Shown: positions 43,418 to 53,339 of the stretch, in pieces
Layout of the letters: the number at the start of each line of letters is the position of its first letter
How positions within the stretch are numbered: position 1 is the first letter of the stretch
Assembly (NCBI GenBank): GCA_016223085.1
Contig: JACRPS010000014.1
Location: 199,269 to 263,268 of the forward strand
From: Chloroflexota bacterium
Lineage (GTDB): Bacteria > Chloroflexota > Anaerolineae > Aggregatilineales > Phototrophicaceae
Length of the DNA: 64,000 bases
Direction: 5' to 3'
Notes under the pieces: model-generated
The model's input: only the letters and a program-made list of their open reading frames with translations
The model's database searches: none
Told to the model about the DNA's origin: nothing
Position numbers and translations under genes: made by a program

Positions 43418-45436
43418 ATGACCCGACTCCCGGAGATCCATCGTTCGCTATTTCTGGAAGGCCCCGCCGGGAGCGGGAAAAGCACGGCTGCCAGCCAGTA
43501 TTTGCGGCAGGTGCTGGCCGACCAACAGGCCGCGCCGGAGAGCGTTCTTGTCCTTGTTCCCCACCCTGCCCTGTCTGCTCCATACGCGCAGGTCTTAAAC
43601 ACGCTGGCACTGCCGTACGCGCCGCATGTTATCACTGTCAGTGGATTTGCCCGGCTGGCGCTACGACCGTTCTGGCCGGTAGTTGTAAAGGAACTGGGAC
43701 TGAACCCGGCGTTAACCGCACCAACCTTCCTGTCGGCAGATTTGGCGCAGTACCATCTGGGGCGCATCCTGCAACCCTACTGGGAGATAGGCGCGTTTGA
43801 TAGCATCCGGCTGCCCAGGTATCGCGTGATCGGGCAGATTCTCGACACTATCAATAACGCCACGCAGGCCGGCTTTTCGCTGGATGAAACCGAATCCCGG
43901 TTGATCGCCGCCTGGGGGGAGCGCCACTCCAGCCGCGTTACCGTCTACCGCACGGCGGCAGAAATCGCACGCAGGTACCAGACGTACTGCCTGCAGCACG
44001 GTCTACTGGACTTTGCCCTGCAACTGCACCTGTTGGTGAACATCCTTGTGGATAACCCGGAGTTCCAGTACAGCTTCAGCGGGCAGTTTCAGTATCTGAT
44101 TGCCGATAACGTGGAGGAAATGGGCGCGCTGGTGCATGATTTTATCTTCTGGTGCCTGGAAACCGTGCCTAAAACGCTGCTTATTTGCGACCACGACGGT
44201 GGTTTCCGGTCGTTTCAGGGGGCTGACCCGGCTAATGCGCTGCTGCTGCGTGACGTCTGCCTGCAGCGCGTAGTTTTTGACGATCTCATCGGGCAGACCG
44301 AGCCGATTAAGTCACTGGTTGCCGCTGTTGCAGCCTCCCCTACCCCAGCCGATGTTGTTCCACAGCCGGCAACACCAGCGGTTCAATTCACTAGCACTAC
44401 GTTTTATCCGCAGATGATCGAAAGCTGCGTCCAGCAGGTGCAGCAGCTTGTCCTTAAGCAGCAGGTTAAACCTGCGCAGATCACGATTGTTGCGCCATAT
44501 CTGCACGATGTGCTGCTGTTTGCGTTACAATCGCGCCTACAACAATTGCAGATTCCCTCGATTTATTACCGCCCTTCACGACCGCTTAAGGGTGAACCCG
44601 TGATTCAGATGCTGCTTACGCTCCTGCAGCTGGCTGCCACTGAAATACGGACACCCGCAGAAATCGCCCAGGCGCTGGAACTGGCGATTGACGGCCTCGA
44701 CCCGGTGCGCGCCAGTCTGCTGGCCCACGCGGTTCACCGACCGGAAGGGCTGCTGGCGTATGAAACGTTACCGCCCGTGATGCAGGAACGGATAACTCTG
44801 CCCATTGGCCTGCGTTATAATCGTCTGCGGCAGTGGCTGGCCGATCACCCTGTAGCTGGACAACCACCCGACCGGTTTTTCGCTCAACTGCTGGAGGAGG
44901 TGCTCACCCAGCCGGGATATGGTCTGTTTGAGAATGTCAGCGCGGACAGTACGGTTGCAGGTTTCCTGAACGCAGCAGAAGGCTTCTGCCGGACGTTCGC
45001 TGGGGACACGGTAGATCAGACACAGGCGTTTTTGCAGTTTGTACGCGAGGGTTTTGTCACGTCGGACTGGGAGGTCGAACGCCCGGACGCCGTTCTGATT
45101 GCGACAGCGCATACTGTTTTGACCCGCGATCTGGCTTCCGATTACCAGTTCTGGCTGGATGCCGGTGACAGCGGCTGGTTTGAACGAATTGAACAGCCGC
45201 TGACCCATCCCTTTGTGCTGCGCCGGGGTACGCCACCTGATACGGTATGGACGGACGACATGGAGGACGCACTTCAGACGACGACGCTGCGCCACCTCAT
45301 TCTGGGGCTGCTACGCCGCTGCCGCAAGGGGTTGTTTGTCCATGCCTGCGACATCAGCGCCAACGGCTACGAACAGCGCGGCCAACTACTGCTGTGGCTG
45401 CATCTGGCAGTACCGGCCCTTCAGGAATCCGCATGA
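43418..45436 (+). CDS. AddB/UvrD-like P-loop protein
   Basis: This 672-residue protein has a Walker A (GPAGSGKST, 15-23) and scattered helicase-like strands (VLVLVPHPALSAPYAQVL, TLLICDHDGGFRSFQGAD, ITIVAPYL). This pattern recalls AddB/RecC-type UvrD relatives. The C-terminal iron-sulphur cysteines and PD-(D/E)XK nuclease motif of AddB are not seen. Together with the next gene it might form an AddAB-like heterodimer without nuclease. The stop overlaps the next ATG (ATGA). The assignment to the AddB group is moderate in certainty. Confidence 0.75.
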   Translation: MTRLPEIHRSLFLEGPAGSGKSTAASQYLRQVLADQQAAPESVLVLVPHPALSAPYAQVLNTLALPYAPHVITVSGFARLALRPFWPVVVKELGLNPALTAPTFLSADLAQYHLGRILQPYWEIGAFDSIRLPRYRVIGQILDTINNATQAGFSLDETESRLIAAWGERHSSRVTVYRTAAEIARRYQTYCLQHGLLDFALQLHLLVNILVDNPEFQYSFSGQFQYLIADNVEEMGALVHDFIFWCLETVPKTLLICDHDGGFRSFQGADPANALLLRDVCLQRVVFDDLIGQTEPIKSLVAAVAASPTPADVVPQPATPAVQFTSTTFYPQMIESCVQQVQQLVLKQQVKPAQITIVAPYLHDVLLFALQSRLQQLQIPSIYYRPSRPLKGEPVIQMLLTLLQLAATEIRTPAEIAQALELAIDGLDPVRASLLAHAVHRPEGLLAYETLPPVMQERITLPIGLRYNRLRQWLADHPVAGQPPDRFFAQLLEEVLTQPGYGLFENVSADSTVAGFLNAAEGFCRTFAGDTVDQTQAFLQFVREGFVTSDWEVERPDAVLIATAHTVLTRDLASDYQFWLDAGDSGWFERIEQPLTHPFVLRRGTPPDTVWTDDMEDALQTTTLRHLILGLLRRCRKGLFVHACDISANGYEQRGQLLLWLHLAVPALQESA

Positions 45437-47745
45437 CCACTCCACTCCATCCTCTTTTTCGACAGGCGCAGCAGGAAATCGTTCACTATAAGTCGGGGCG
45501 ATTGGCTGTGATAGCTGTGCCTGGTAGTGGCAAGACCTTCACCCTGACGCACCTGGCCGCCGGACTGGTGAACAAACTGTCCGCCAAGGAGGTGCTCAAC
45601 AATACCGAAATCCTGATCGTCACCTTCAGCAACAGCGCCGTTTACACCCTGCGGCGGCGTATTGCCCAGATTTTGCAGCAGAACCGAGGACTGCTGCCCT
45701 ATGTTGGCTATCGGGTGCGGACGCTGCACGGGCTGGCGCATGACATCGTGCGCGAACGACCGGCGCTGGCCGATTTAAGCGACGACTTCGCCATTCTCGA
45801 CGAGCAAAGCTCACGCCAGATGATTCGGGAAATTACGCAGGGTATGCTGCGGGCAGACCAGACCTGGTATGAAGCTTATCTGGCGCAGGGCGTGCTGGAG
45901 AACCGTTCCCGCCACCGCGAGGTTTACGAGCATCAGCTTCCCGATCTCGCCGTGCAGTTGTGCGAACGGTTTATCAAATACTGTAAGGATAACCGGCTTT
46001 CGCCCGGTGAACTTTACGGCTTGGATTTGCCGGCGCAGTCGGCGCTGGTGCGGTTTGTCAGCCGCGTGTATGACGAATACCAGCGGCGTCTGGCCTACCA
46101 GGGCGCGGTGGACTTCGACGATCTGATTCTAAACGCGCTGCGGATACTGGAAGAAAACGCCGATTTCCGCAGACGGCTGCAAAAACGCTGGCCCTACGTT
46201 CTGGAAGACGAAGCGCAGGACAGCAGCCAATCGCAGGAGCGGCTGCTGCGCCTGCTGACCGACGGCAAAAACTGGGTGCGGGTGGGCGACCCAAATCAGG
46301 CTATCAACACCACCTTTACCACCGCCAATCCACAGTATCTACGCGATTTCGCGCAGGAATCGGGTGTGCGCTGTGTGCGGTTGCAGCAGTCGGGACGTTC
46401 AGGCCGACCGATTGCCGATCTGGCAAACGCGCTGGTGAGATGGACTGCCCGAATGCACCCGGTCCACGAACTCCGCCAGACCTTCGAAAGCAGCGTCATC
46501 GAACCTGCGCCGCCGGGAGATGCCCAGGCGAATCCCACCTTTGCCGAAACGACGGTGTATATCCACTATCAGGAAGGCAGGGCGATTAATCCTGACGATG
46601 AACTGCGGCTGGTGGTCAGCAGCCTGACGCGCTGGCTGCCGGACAACGGCGATAAAACGGTCGCCGTGCTCGTGCCGGAAAACCGGCATGGCTACCGCCT
46701 GCTTGACCTGTTACAGCGCCAGCATATCGCCAGCGAGGAACTGCTGCAAAGCACGTCCAGTGTGCGTCAGGTAGCCAAGACTTTGGAAACTGCGCTGAAC
46801 TTCCTCGCCAACCCGACCAATCCAGCCCTGCTTTCCCGGCTGTATGCCGATGTCTGGTGGCAGCAGCGGCTGGGTAACACCGCCGAGATCGAAGCAACAC
46901 GCGAGGAAACAGAGCGTGAACGCACGTACCGCGAGATAGTCGGCGCGCTCAATCGCTGCCGTCAGGTTGAAACCTTTTTGTGGCCGGCAGGAGGCGCTGA
47001 CTGGAAAGCGGCACTCAACCTTACGCCAGATCCACTCTTTGCGGATAATCTGGAGCAGTTCCGTGTTATGCTGCAACACTGGCTTAAGGCCGGCTACATG
47101 CCTGCTGACCAGCTCACGCTGACACTGGCGCAGGACCTGTTCCGCGCCCCGGCTGAATTGGCGTTGAGTTACAAAATCGCGCTGTCGCTGCGGTCGGCCC
47201 AGGAAGCCGCCAGCGCCTGGTCACTGCCGCACATGGTAAACGAGGTGAAAGCCATCGGCGACAACCAGCGCCGCTTTCTGCGCTTCGAGGAAGTAACTGG
47301 CGGGTATGCGCCGCGCCCCGGCGTTGTCACCGTTGCCACCATGCACGCTGCCAAAGGGCTGGAGTGGGACCGGGTTTACCTGCTGTCCGTTAACAGCTAT
47401 TCTTTCCCATCGGCTCAGCCGGAAGACACTTACATCGGCGAACGCTGGTTCGTCCGTGCCCAGCTCAATATCGAAGCTGAACTGCTGGCGCAGATCAACG
47501 CGCTGAAAACAGGTGAACCCTATGTTGAAGGCGAAGCCACGCGACAGGCACGGCTGGACTATGCCGCCGAACGCCTGCGGCTGCTGTACGTTGCCATCAC
47601 CCGCGCGCGCCGCGAGTTAATTATGTTGTGGAACACCGGCCACTACTGGGCGCAGGGCGGCTCGATGGTGGCACGCCCTGCCCTGCCGCTGATCGCCCTG
47701 CACGAATACCTGGACGGTACGTTGTCCCTACCTGCCCAACCATGA
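45433..47745 (+). CDS. UvrD/Rep-family DNA helicase
   Basis: This 770-residue SF1A helicase starts at ATG 45433, overlapping the previous stop; the frame is open further upstream. Motifs are Walker A AVPGSGKT (28-35), Ia (LIVTFSNSAVYTLRRRI), Walker B LEDEAQD (257-263), GDPNQAIN, TMHAAKGLEWDRVYL and YVAITRARRELIML. It has no C-terminal nuclease domain. It unwinds DNA in the 3'-5' direction according to the family. It is coupled to the AddB-like gene and to the YigZ gene, both by ATGA overlaps. Confidence 0.93.
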   Translation: MTTPLHPLFRQAQQEIVHYKSGRLAVIAVPGSGKTFTLTHLAAGLVNKLSAKEVLNNTEILIVTFSNSAVYTLRRRIAQILQQNRGLLPYVGYRVRTLHGLAHDIVRERPALADLSDDFAILDEQSSRQMIREITQGMLRADQTWYEAYLAQGVLENRSRHREVYEHQLPDLAVQLCERFIKYCKDNRLSPGELYGLDLPAQSALVRFVSRVYDEYQRRLAYQGAVDFDDLILNALRILEENADFRRRLQKRWPYVLEDEAQDSSQSQERLLRLLTDGKNWVRVGDPNQAINTTFTTANPQYLRDFAQESGVRCVRLQQSGRSGRPIADLANALVRWTARMHPVHELRQTFESSVIEPAPPGDAQANPTFAETTVYIHYQEGRAINPDDELRLVVSSLTRWLPDNGDKTVAVLVPENRHGYRLLDLLQRQHIASEELLQSTSSVRQVAKTLETALNFLANPTNPALLSRLYADVWWQQRLGNTAEIEATREETERERTYREIVGALNRCRQVETFLWPAGGADWKAALNLTPDPLFADNLEQFRVMLQHWLKAGYMPADQLTLTLAQDLFRAPAELALSYKIALSLRSAQEAASAWSLPHMVNEVKAIGDNQRRFLRFEEVTGGYAPRPGVVTVATMHAAKGLEWDRVYLLSVNSYSFPSAQPEDTYIGERWFVRAQLNIEAELLAQINALKTGEPYVEGEATRQARLDYAAERLRLLYVAITRARRELIMLWNTGHYWAQGGSMVARPALPLIALHEYLDGTLSLPAQP

Positions 47746-48350
47746 CCACCTATCGCATCCCGGCAGAAGAATGCCGCGTCACCACAACCGTTTCCAATTC
47801 ACGTTTTGTCACAACGATTGGTCGTGTCGCGTCCACCGACGACGTGAAGGCGTTCTTAAACCGCATCCGCCACGAAATGCCCGACGCAACGCATCACGTA
47901 TATGCCTTCCGCGTCGGACATGGCAACAGCGTAATCGAAGGCATGAGCGATGATGGCGAACCATCCGGTACGGCTGGACCGCCGGTCATGGCCGTGCTGC
48001 GTGGGTCAGATATTGGTGATGTGATCGTGATGGTCACGCGCTACTTCGGTGGGACAAAACTGGGGATGGGCGGACTGGTGCGGGCTTATGGTGATGCTGC
48101 CCGCGCCGGTCTGGCTGCCCTGAAGACCGAGGAAAAGAGACTCCGGCACACTCTGGGTGTCGAAGTCTCTTATGCCGCCTATGAACTCGTCAAACGCCTG
48201 ATCGCCCGTCACGAAGGTGAGATCGAGGACGAAACGTTTGCCGGCGATATTACGCTGATCTTCCGCCTGCCCGCCGAACATTACAAACCTTTCGTCCGTG
48301 ACCTCAGCGAACTCACCGCCGGGCGGGCGCAGCCCGTTATTCTGAGTTAA
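47742..48350 (+). CDS. YigZ/IMPACT-family protein (UPF0029)
   Basis: This 202-residue protein has an N-terminal IMPACT-like domain (KAFLNRIRHEMPDATHHVYAFRVG...SDDGEPSGTAGPPV, then VTRYFGGTKLGMGGLVRAYGDA) and a C-terminal DUF1949-like ferredoxin-type domain (EVSYAAYELVKRLIARHEGE). ATG 47742 overlaps the helicase stop; the frame extends further upstream without support. The family is linked to translation control in eukaryotes, and its bacterial function is unclear. It overlaps the convergent TPR gene by 14 bases. Confidence 0.92.
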   Translation: MTTYRIPAEECRVTTTVSNSRFVTTIGRVASTDDVKAFLNRIRHEMPDATHHVYAFRVGHGNSVIEGMSDDGEPSGTAGPPVMAVLRGSDIGDVIVMVTRYFGGTKLGMGGLVRAYGDAARAGLAALKTEEKRLRHTLGVEVSYAAYELVKRLIARHEGEIEDETFAGDITLIFRLPAEHYKPFVRDLSELTAGRAQPVILS

Positions 48351-50394
48351 GCGCGCGGGCGATATAGGCCCGTACCTCCGTCAGCGCCGGATGGCGCGGG
48401 TCAAGCGCCTCGGCGCGGGTCAGGAACAGTCGCGCATCCTCATCCTGTCCGTTATCAAACAGATAACGTCCTGTTGTTGTCAACAGCGGCACGTGGTTCG
48501 GGTTGCTCTTTAACCCCTTGTTCAGATAATCCAGCGCCAGTTCCTTTTCGCCGGCTTCCCACAGTACGCGGCCTAATAATGTCAGGATGTCCGGCTCGTC
48601 GGGAAAACGCCGCTGCCCATCGAGCAGCACTTCCAGCGCGTCGTCATTTTCGCCCCACTTCAGGTAGGCGCTGGCTAACAATGTGTACAGCGCCGCGAAG
48701 TCCGGCGCCTGATCGAGCGCGTCTTCCAGATACTCCACATCGGCAGCATTTAACGCGCTTCCGGCGCTTACCAGGTCGCTGATTTCGCCGAACCGGGCCT
48801 CAAACTCAGGGTCGTCCACCGACAGCATCAGGCGGTCAACTTCGGACTTCACCAGCAAGCTATCACTCCTCCGGGCGGCGGCGTCGAGTTGCGTCCGGGC
48901 GGCGTCAGGCTGGTCATCCATCAGGTACAGCGCGGCCAGACTCAGGCGCAAATCCACCCGGTCAGGCTGGGCTGCAATCGCCTGTTGCAGCACCTCAATC
49001 GCAGGCGACACCTCCTCCAGACCGTTCAGGGCATCTACCACATGGCGCACACGCTCACCATCGCGGTCCAGTTCGATCAACCGCGCCAAATCATCCCAGA
49101 GTTGATCGGCATCCAGGTCAATCAGCAGGATCAGTAGCTGATACAAAACTTCCACATCGTCGGGGGAGGTTTCCAGCGCGGCGCGGTAGGCTTCGGCTGC
49201 TTCCCAACGCAGCCAGTCACTTTCGGTCGCTTCCGGGTCAATCAGGATAAACCCCTCCACAAACGACCGCCCGGCGACGGTATGCTGGCGCGCCCCCACG
49301 CCATAGGGGATGTTCTGTGCGTCCAGCAGCAGGAGCAGTTCGGCATAGCCGGTATACAGGTCTTCAGCCGTTACATCCGCCTCAATTGCGCGCTGGTACG
49401 TATCTATCGCCGCCGGCAGTTCGCCACCGCGCAGGTAAAGCTGCGCCAGCATCAGCCACGACAGGGCATCGTCAGGATAACCGGCGATGTTATTTTCCAG
49501 CAGGTCGTAGGCTTCAGTTCGGTAATCGAGTTGATGCAGCGGCGCCGCGAGAAAGGCTGCGGTAAAAGGCGCGTCGAAGGTTTCAACAATCTGCGGCACC
49601 AGCGGGATCAACACCTCCCCTATCGGGCTGAACATCGGCAGCAGCGCGCGGCCCATCGCTCTGGCGACCACCCACGCCCCGAATTCTCCGCCAACCGCTT
49701 CGCCCGCTTCAATCAGTTGTTGTCTGGCGCTGGTCACTGCCTCATCCGGCCACGCTTTGCCCCACAGCGACAGATACAGATTCAACTCCCACCGGAAAAG
49801 CTGTTCCAGCAGGGCTTTGAGCCGATTCTCATCCCAGCTACCCGCCGAATACGCTGGCAGAACGGGGTCACCCGCATCCAGATACTCTGCGATCTGCGCG
49901 CTGGCCTCCGGCAGCCGTGCGACCAGTTCGCTTAACGAACCGGCACTGTACTGAAACGACCGTGTATCGTCGCCCGCTTCAGCCAGATCATTTTCGATTT
50001 CCAGCGTAAGCTGCCACTGGTTTCCGTCGCGGTTGAGCGTCCCCCAGACAGCCACGTTCTCGTCCAGGTTTTCCAGTTCCCAGTCATCCACACTGAACTG
50101 GGATTGCTCCATCGTCCACTGATAGGCGTTCGGTTCGCCCTCCACCCGTGCCAGCAGGCGGTATACCCGCATGTCGCGCCAGCGTTCCAGCAGCGCGGCC
50201 AGCAACATACCCATACCCAGCGCCACCTCCGGCATGGCGCTGCTTTGCACCGGCCACAGTCCGATCTTCAACCGTGGGCCGCTGGCCTCCAGCGTCTGAC
50301 TCATGCTTGCGGCAGAGCCAAAGACCGCCGACAGTGCGCCGGGATTGCTAGGACGCTGCAAGCCCTTCAGCCGGTTTGCCAATTCTTCTGTCAT
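48337..50394 (-). CDS. large TPR-repeat protein
   Basis: The 685-residue protein has no signal peptide. Residues 1-250 form a mixed domain with a short hydrophobic patch (VALGMGMLLAALLERW). From about residue 290 on there are multiple TPR repeats (SWLMLAQLYLRGGELPAAIDTYQRAIEAD, LYTLLASAYLKWGENDDALEVLLDGQRRFP, LTLLGRVLWEAGEKELALDYLNKGLKSNP). Composition is acidic. TPR arrays mediate protein assembly; the partner is unknown. It lies downstream of an SH3-domain gene but is separated from it by a terminator. Confidence 0.85.
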   Translation of the reverse strand: MTEELANRLKGLQRPSNPGALSAVFGSAASMSQTLEASGPRLKIGLWPVQSSAMPEVALGMGMLLAALLERWRDMRVYRLLARVEGEPNAYQWTMEQSQFSVDDWELENLDENVAVWGTLNRDGNQWQLTLEIENDLAEAGDDTRSFQYSAGSLSELVARLPEASAQIAEYLDAGDPVLPAYSAGSWDENRLKALLEQLFRWELNLYLSLWGKAWPDEAVTSARQQLIEAGEAVGGEFGAWVVARAMGRALLPMFSPIGEVLIPLVPQIVETFDAPFTAAFLAAPLHQLDYRTEAYDLLENNIAGYPDDALSWLMLAQLYLRGGELPAAIDTYQRAIEADVTAEDLYTGYAELLLLLDAQNIPYGVGARQHTVAGRSFVEGFILIDPEATESDWLRWEAAEAYRAALETSPDDVEVLYQLLILLIDLDADQLWDDLARLIELDRDGERVRHVVDALNGLEEVSPAIEVLQQAIAAQPDRVDLRLSLAALYLMDDQPDAARTQLDAAARRSDSLLVKSEVDRLMLSVDDPEFEARFGEISDLVSAGSALNAADVEYLEDALDQAPDFAALYTLLASAYLKWGENDDALEVLLDGQRRFPDEPDILTLLGRVLWEAGEKELALDYLNKGLKSNPNHVPLLTTTGRYLFDNGQDEDARLFLTRAEALDPRHPALTEVRAYIARALNSE

Positions 50395-50416
50395 ACTGAA
50401 CCTCCATAAAGCAAAA

Positions 50417-50447
50417 GAACGCCCTGGCCCAGATCGCCGGGGCGTTC
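50417..50447 (-). terminator. intrinsic terminator of SH3-protein gene
   Basis: An 11-bp stem with one G-U pair (50417-50427 with 50437-50447) encloses a 9-base loop and is followed on the minus strand by TTTTGCTTT. It sits 29 bases after the stop. Confidence 0.8.
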
Positions 50448-50475
50448 TCCCTCAAACAAACCGGGTTGTCCGCGT

Positions 50476-52017
50476 TTAACCGACGATGGGCACCAGGCTC
50501 AGGTCGCCCCGGACGATCACCTGAGATGCCACTACCCAGCCGAAGCCGCGCGCCGTGTTCAGTTGCAGCCACTGGCCGTCGGCGGTCCGCGCCACAACGG
50601 GTACTTCAATCGGTCCGGGCAGGCTGCCAATCGTACCGAAGTTGGTTCCCGGCGCGGCGTACAGGGTAACGGCGCTGCCCGCTACAATCGCCACCGGCGC
50701 GGTAATCGTACCCACGAAGTCATGGATGATCGGCACCACGTCAATGCTGCCCCGGAACAGCGTGAACTCGCTGTTCACCCAACCGCGACCAAACGGCCCC
50801 TGCACGAGGAACCATACGCGGTCATCAGCCATCGCCAGCACCGGCAGTTCCGTGCCACCTGGCACCGTGACGACGACGCTGTACTGCGCCCCCGGGCCGC
50901 TGCGGATGTTCAGGTTGCCCGTATTAATCACGATATGCGGGATATCGAAGCCAAACGACTGGGGAAAGGCGGTCGTTGGTGTCGTTGGCGTTGTTCCAGG
51001 CGGCACGACCACTACCGGCGCGCTGGGGATGGCCGCCAGATCAATCTTGTCGGTCGGTGTATCGGTACGGTGAGTGATGGCACCGATTGGCAGCCAGCCT
51101 TTTAACCCGCCGCCCAGTTCAACCTGCACAAAGTTGCCTTCCCGGTTCACACCGATGAGGAACCCTTCTTCGCCACTGCTCAAAACCGGCAGATTGTTGC
51201 CGCTGCCGCTTGGCGCATCCAGCAGGGAAATATTTGCGGATGACACCACAACGACCTGACCGGCCAGGCGGGACAGACGAATGCGGGTCTTCGGCGCTTC
51301 AACCCAGCCAGTGCCCAACTCAGGATGGTCAATCTCGAACCACTCCACCCCGCGCGAATCACGCGCGCTGCTCACCAGCGTATAATCATTGCTCGGGTCC
51401 AAAAACAGTGTGCCCAGCGCCGGGGCATCAATGTTCGGTTGGGTGCGCAGATTCATCGCCTCGGTGTTCAGCACCACGCGGAAGCGTTCGCCCGGTCGCA
51501 CCGATGTCACCCGCTGTCCCCGGTCATACGTCACCCGGATGAAATTCCCCAGTGTCGGCGCGGTTGACGCCGCGGCCACCACCGGCAGCGACGGCACCCC
51601 CACACCGCCGCCCTGCCCGTCTACCAGTCCCAGCGTCGCCGGCATGTTGGGCAGGATGGTTATTCCACCAATGGTTCGTGTATCTACCACCGGCACGGTT
51701 TCAAATGAGCCGCGCGGCAGGGTGTACTGAATATTGACCCAACCGACACCTATGACCGTTGACACCTGAAACCAGACGTTATCCTCAGCTCGCGCCAGCA
51801 CCGGCAGTTCGGTGCCGCCCACCACCGTCAGCAGGACACTGTACTGGATGCCAGGGCCGCTACGAATATTTAAGAAGCTGGTGTTTACCACCAGCCGGGG
51901 CGTGGCGAATTGCACCTGCTGCTGGGTGTTTCCAGCCAGCACACTTTGCCCGACAAGACCGAGCAATAAAACCGAGAGCAACAAAACCCGCAAGAGCAAC
52001 CGCAATTGTAGTTTCAT
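50476..52017 (-). CDS. secreted protein with five bacterial SH3 domains
   Basis: ATG 52017 is preceded by CAGGAGATATTCA; the longer frame to 52059 lacks a Shine-Dalgarno. The 513-residue product has a signal peptide (MKLQLRLLLRVLLLSVLLLGLVGQSVLA). At least five SH3b-like repeats follow, best seen in NTSFLNIRSGPGIQYSVL and its near copy NTGNLNIRSGPGAQYSVV, then VGWVNIQYTL-type strands. The first and fourth repeats are most alike, suggesting recent duplication. Pro/Thr-rich linkers separate repeats 3 and 4. SH3b domains usually bind cell-wall peptides, so a wall or surface role is likely. It is divergent from an L,D-transpeptidase. Confidence 0.88.
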   Translation of the reverse strand: MKLQLRLLLRVLLLSVLLLGLVGQSVLAGNTQQQVQFATPRLVVNTSFLNIRSGPGIQYSVLLTVVGGTELPVLARAEDNVWFQVSTVIGVGWVNIQYTLPRGSFETVPVVDTRTIGGITILPNMPATLGLVDGQGGGVGVPSLPVVAAASTAPTLGNFIRVTYDRGQRVTSVRPGERFRVVLNTEAMNLRTQPNIDAPALGTLFLDPSNDYTLVSSARDSRGVEWFEIDHPELGTGWVEAPKTRIRLSRLAGQVVVVSSANISLLDAPSGSGNNLPVLSSGEEGFLIGVNREGNFVQVELGGGLKGWLPIGAITHRTDTPTDKIDLAAIPSAPVVVVPPGTTPTTPTTAFPQSFGFDIPHIVINTGNLNIRSGPGAQYSVVVTVPGGTELPVLAMADDRVWFLVQGPFGRGWVNSEFTLFRGSIDVVPIIHDFVGTITAPVAIVAGSAVTLYAAPGTNFGTIGSLPGPIEVPVVARTADGQWLQLNTARGFGWVVASQVIVRGDLSLVPIVG

Positions 52018-52268
52018 TGAATATCTCCTGGATGTGGCCTTTCCAATCCGGTCAGGCATTAACCGAGCGCGACACGATTAAGTATAGGGTAAAAAAGCAA
52101 ACTGCGCTGTCATATCATGGAGTATAAAGCGAGACGGTAAATGTCGCAATCCAATCGTAACCGGGCAAAGGTACTAATATCGAATGTGGAGCGATGGCTG
52201 TCCGTCAGGTTTGGCGCACATGATGTTTTTAGAATACAACTAATGAACCAGTCGCTACAGGTGCCAAC

Positions 52269-53309
52269 ATGAAAACCCGTGCAATTATCATTCTGCTCCT
52301 CGTCATTCTGCTCCTTGCTGCTGTTCCAGCCATCGCCGCCCAGCCGGACTGTATCACCTGCCTCGGCGGCATTGCGGCAGCCGAAATCGCAGCTTACCCT
52401 GAACCCGAAGTTGAAGTTCTGCCGGTAGATACTGGCATCCTCTATGATCGCTGGTACCAGCGGGTCAACGGCACAGTACAGGTGTACGATGCGCCCAACG
52501 GGAATCCAGTGCGTGTCATAGACGGCGGCTTTAACTTCGTGACGGCTCTGGGAACACAGGATGGCTGGACACAAATCAATCCTGGTGAATGGGTGCAGTC
52601 CGCCGTGCTAGCCGATAGCTCCGGTATCGTATCCCATTTCTCCGGCGTGCTGCTGCCGTCGGAACCACTGCCCTACCCGATGGCCTGGGCGCTTATCAAC
52701 CTGTACCCCAGCCGCACCCCTGGCGGCGATCCCAGCGAATCCAACCGGCTGGTGTATCGTTATACCCGACTGAACCTGTATGCGTCGGTTCAGGTGGACG
52801 GCGCGACCTGGTATCAGGTCGGGGTGGATGAATGGGTACACCAGCATCATGTCGCCAAGATCATCCCGGTTCAACGCCCGTCCGAAGTAGACACTGACCG
52901 CTGGATCAGCATTGATCTGTACGAGCAGGTGCTGGTGGCGTATGAAGGCGATCAGCCGGTGTTCGCCACGCTGGTGGCCTCCGGCCAGTCCATCTGGCCG
53001 ACCAACGAGGGGTTGTATCACATCTACTTCCGCCGCACACGGAAGGACATGAGCGGTGGCAAGGTGGGTGACGACTATTATTATCTTGAAGAAGTCCCCT
53101 GGACAATGTTCTTCGACGAAGGCCGGGCGCTGCACGGCGCATACTGGCACGATGGCTTTGGCTACCGCCGCAGTCACGGCTGTGTCAATTTGGCGATCAC
53201 GGACGCCCACTGGCTGTATAACTGGGTTGCGGAGGTGATGGACACCCGCGTCTCCGCCGACAAGGAGGATGGCCCTGCCGTGTTTGTCTACAGCAGCGGG
53301 CAATATTAA
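52269..53309 (+). CDS. L,D-transpeptidase (YkuD family)
   Basis: This 346-residue secreted enzyme has a signal peptide (MKTRAIIILLLVILLLAAVPAIAAQ), two SH3-like segments (about 65-195) and a C-terminal YkuD domain. The catalytic His289 (ALHGAYWHD) and Cys305 (RRSHGCVNL) match the HG...SHGC signature. It forms 3-3 peptide crosslinks or attaches proteins to peptidoglycan, consistent with a peptidoglycan-like wall. It is divergent from the SH3-repeat gene, with a 250-base shared promoter region in which I see no clear boxes. Confidence 0.93.
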   Translation: MKTRAIIILLLVILLLAAVPAIAAQPDCITCLGGIAAAEIAAYPEPEVEVLPVDTGILYDRWYQRVNGTVQVYDAPNGNPVRVIDGGFNFVTALGTQDGWTQINPGEWVQSAVLADSSGIVSHFSGVLLPSEPLPYPMAWALINLYPSRTPGGDPSESNRLVYRYTRLNLYASVQVDGATWYQVGVDEWVHQHHVAKIIPVQRPSEVDTDRWISIDLYEQVLVAYEGDQPVFATLVASGQSIWPTNEGLYHIYFRRTRKDMSGGKVGDDYYYLEEVPWTMFFDEGRALHGAYWHDGFGYRRSHGCVNLAITDAHWLYNWVAEVMDTRVSADKEDGPAVFVYSSGQY

Positions 53310-53339
53310 GACTATTGCCCTGGCAAAAAGCGCGTTATC

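Noticed and set aside
49282-49935. Plus-strand 217-residue frame over the TPR gene
   Set aside because: TPR repeats are evident on the minus strand; this frame is Arg/Gln-rich and has no Shine-Dalgarno or motif.
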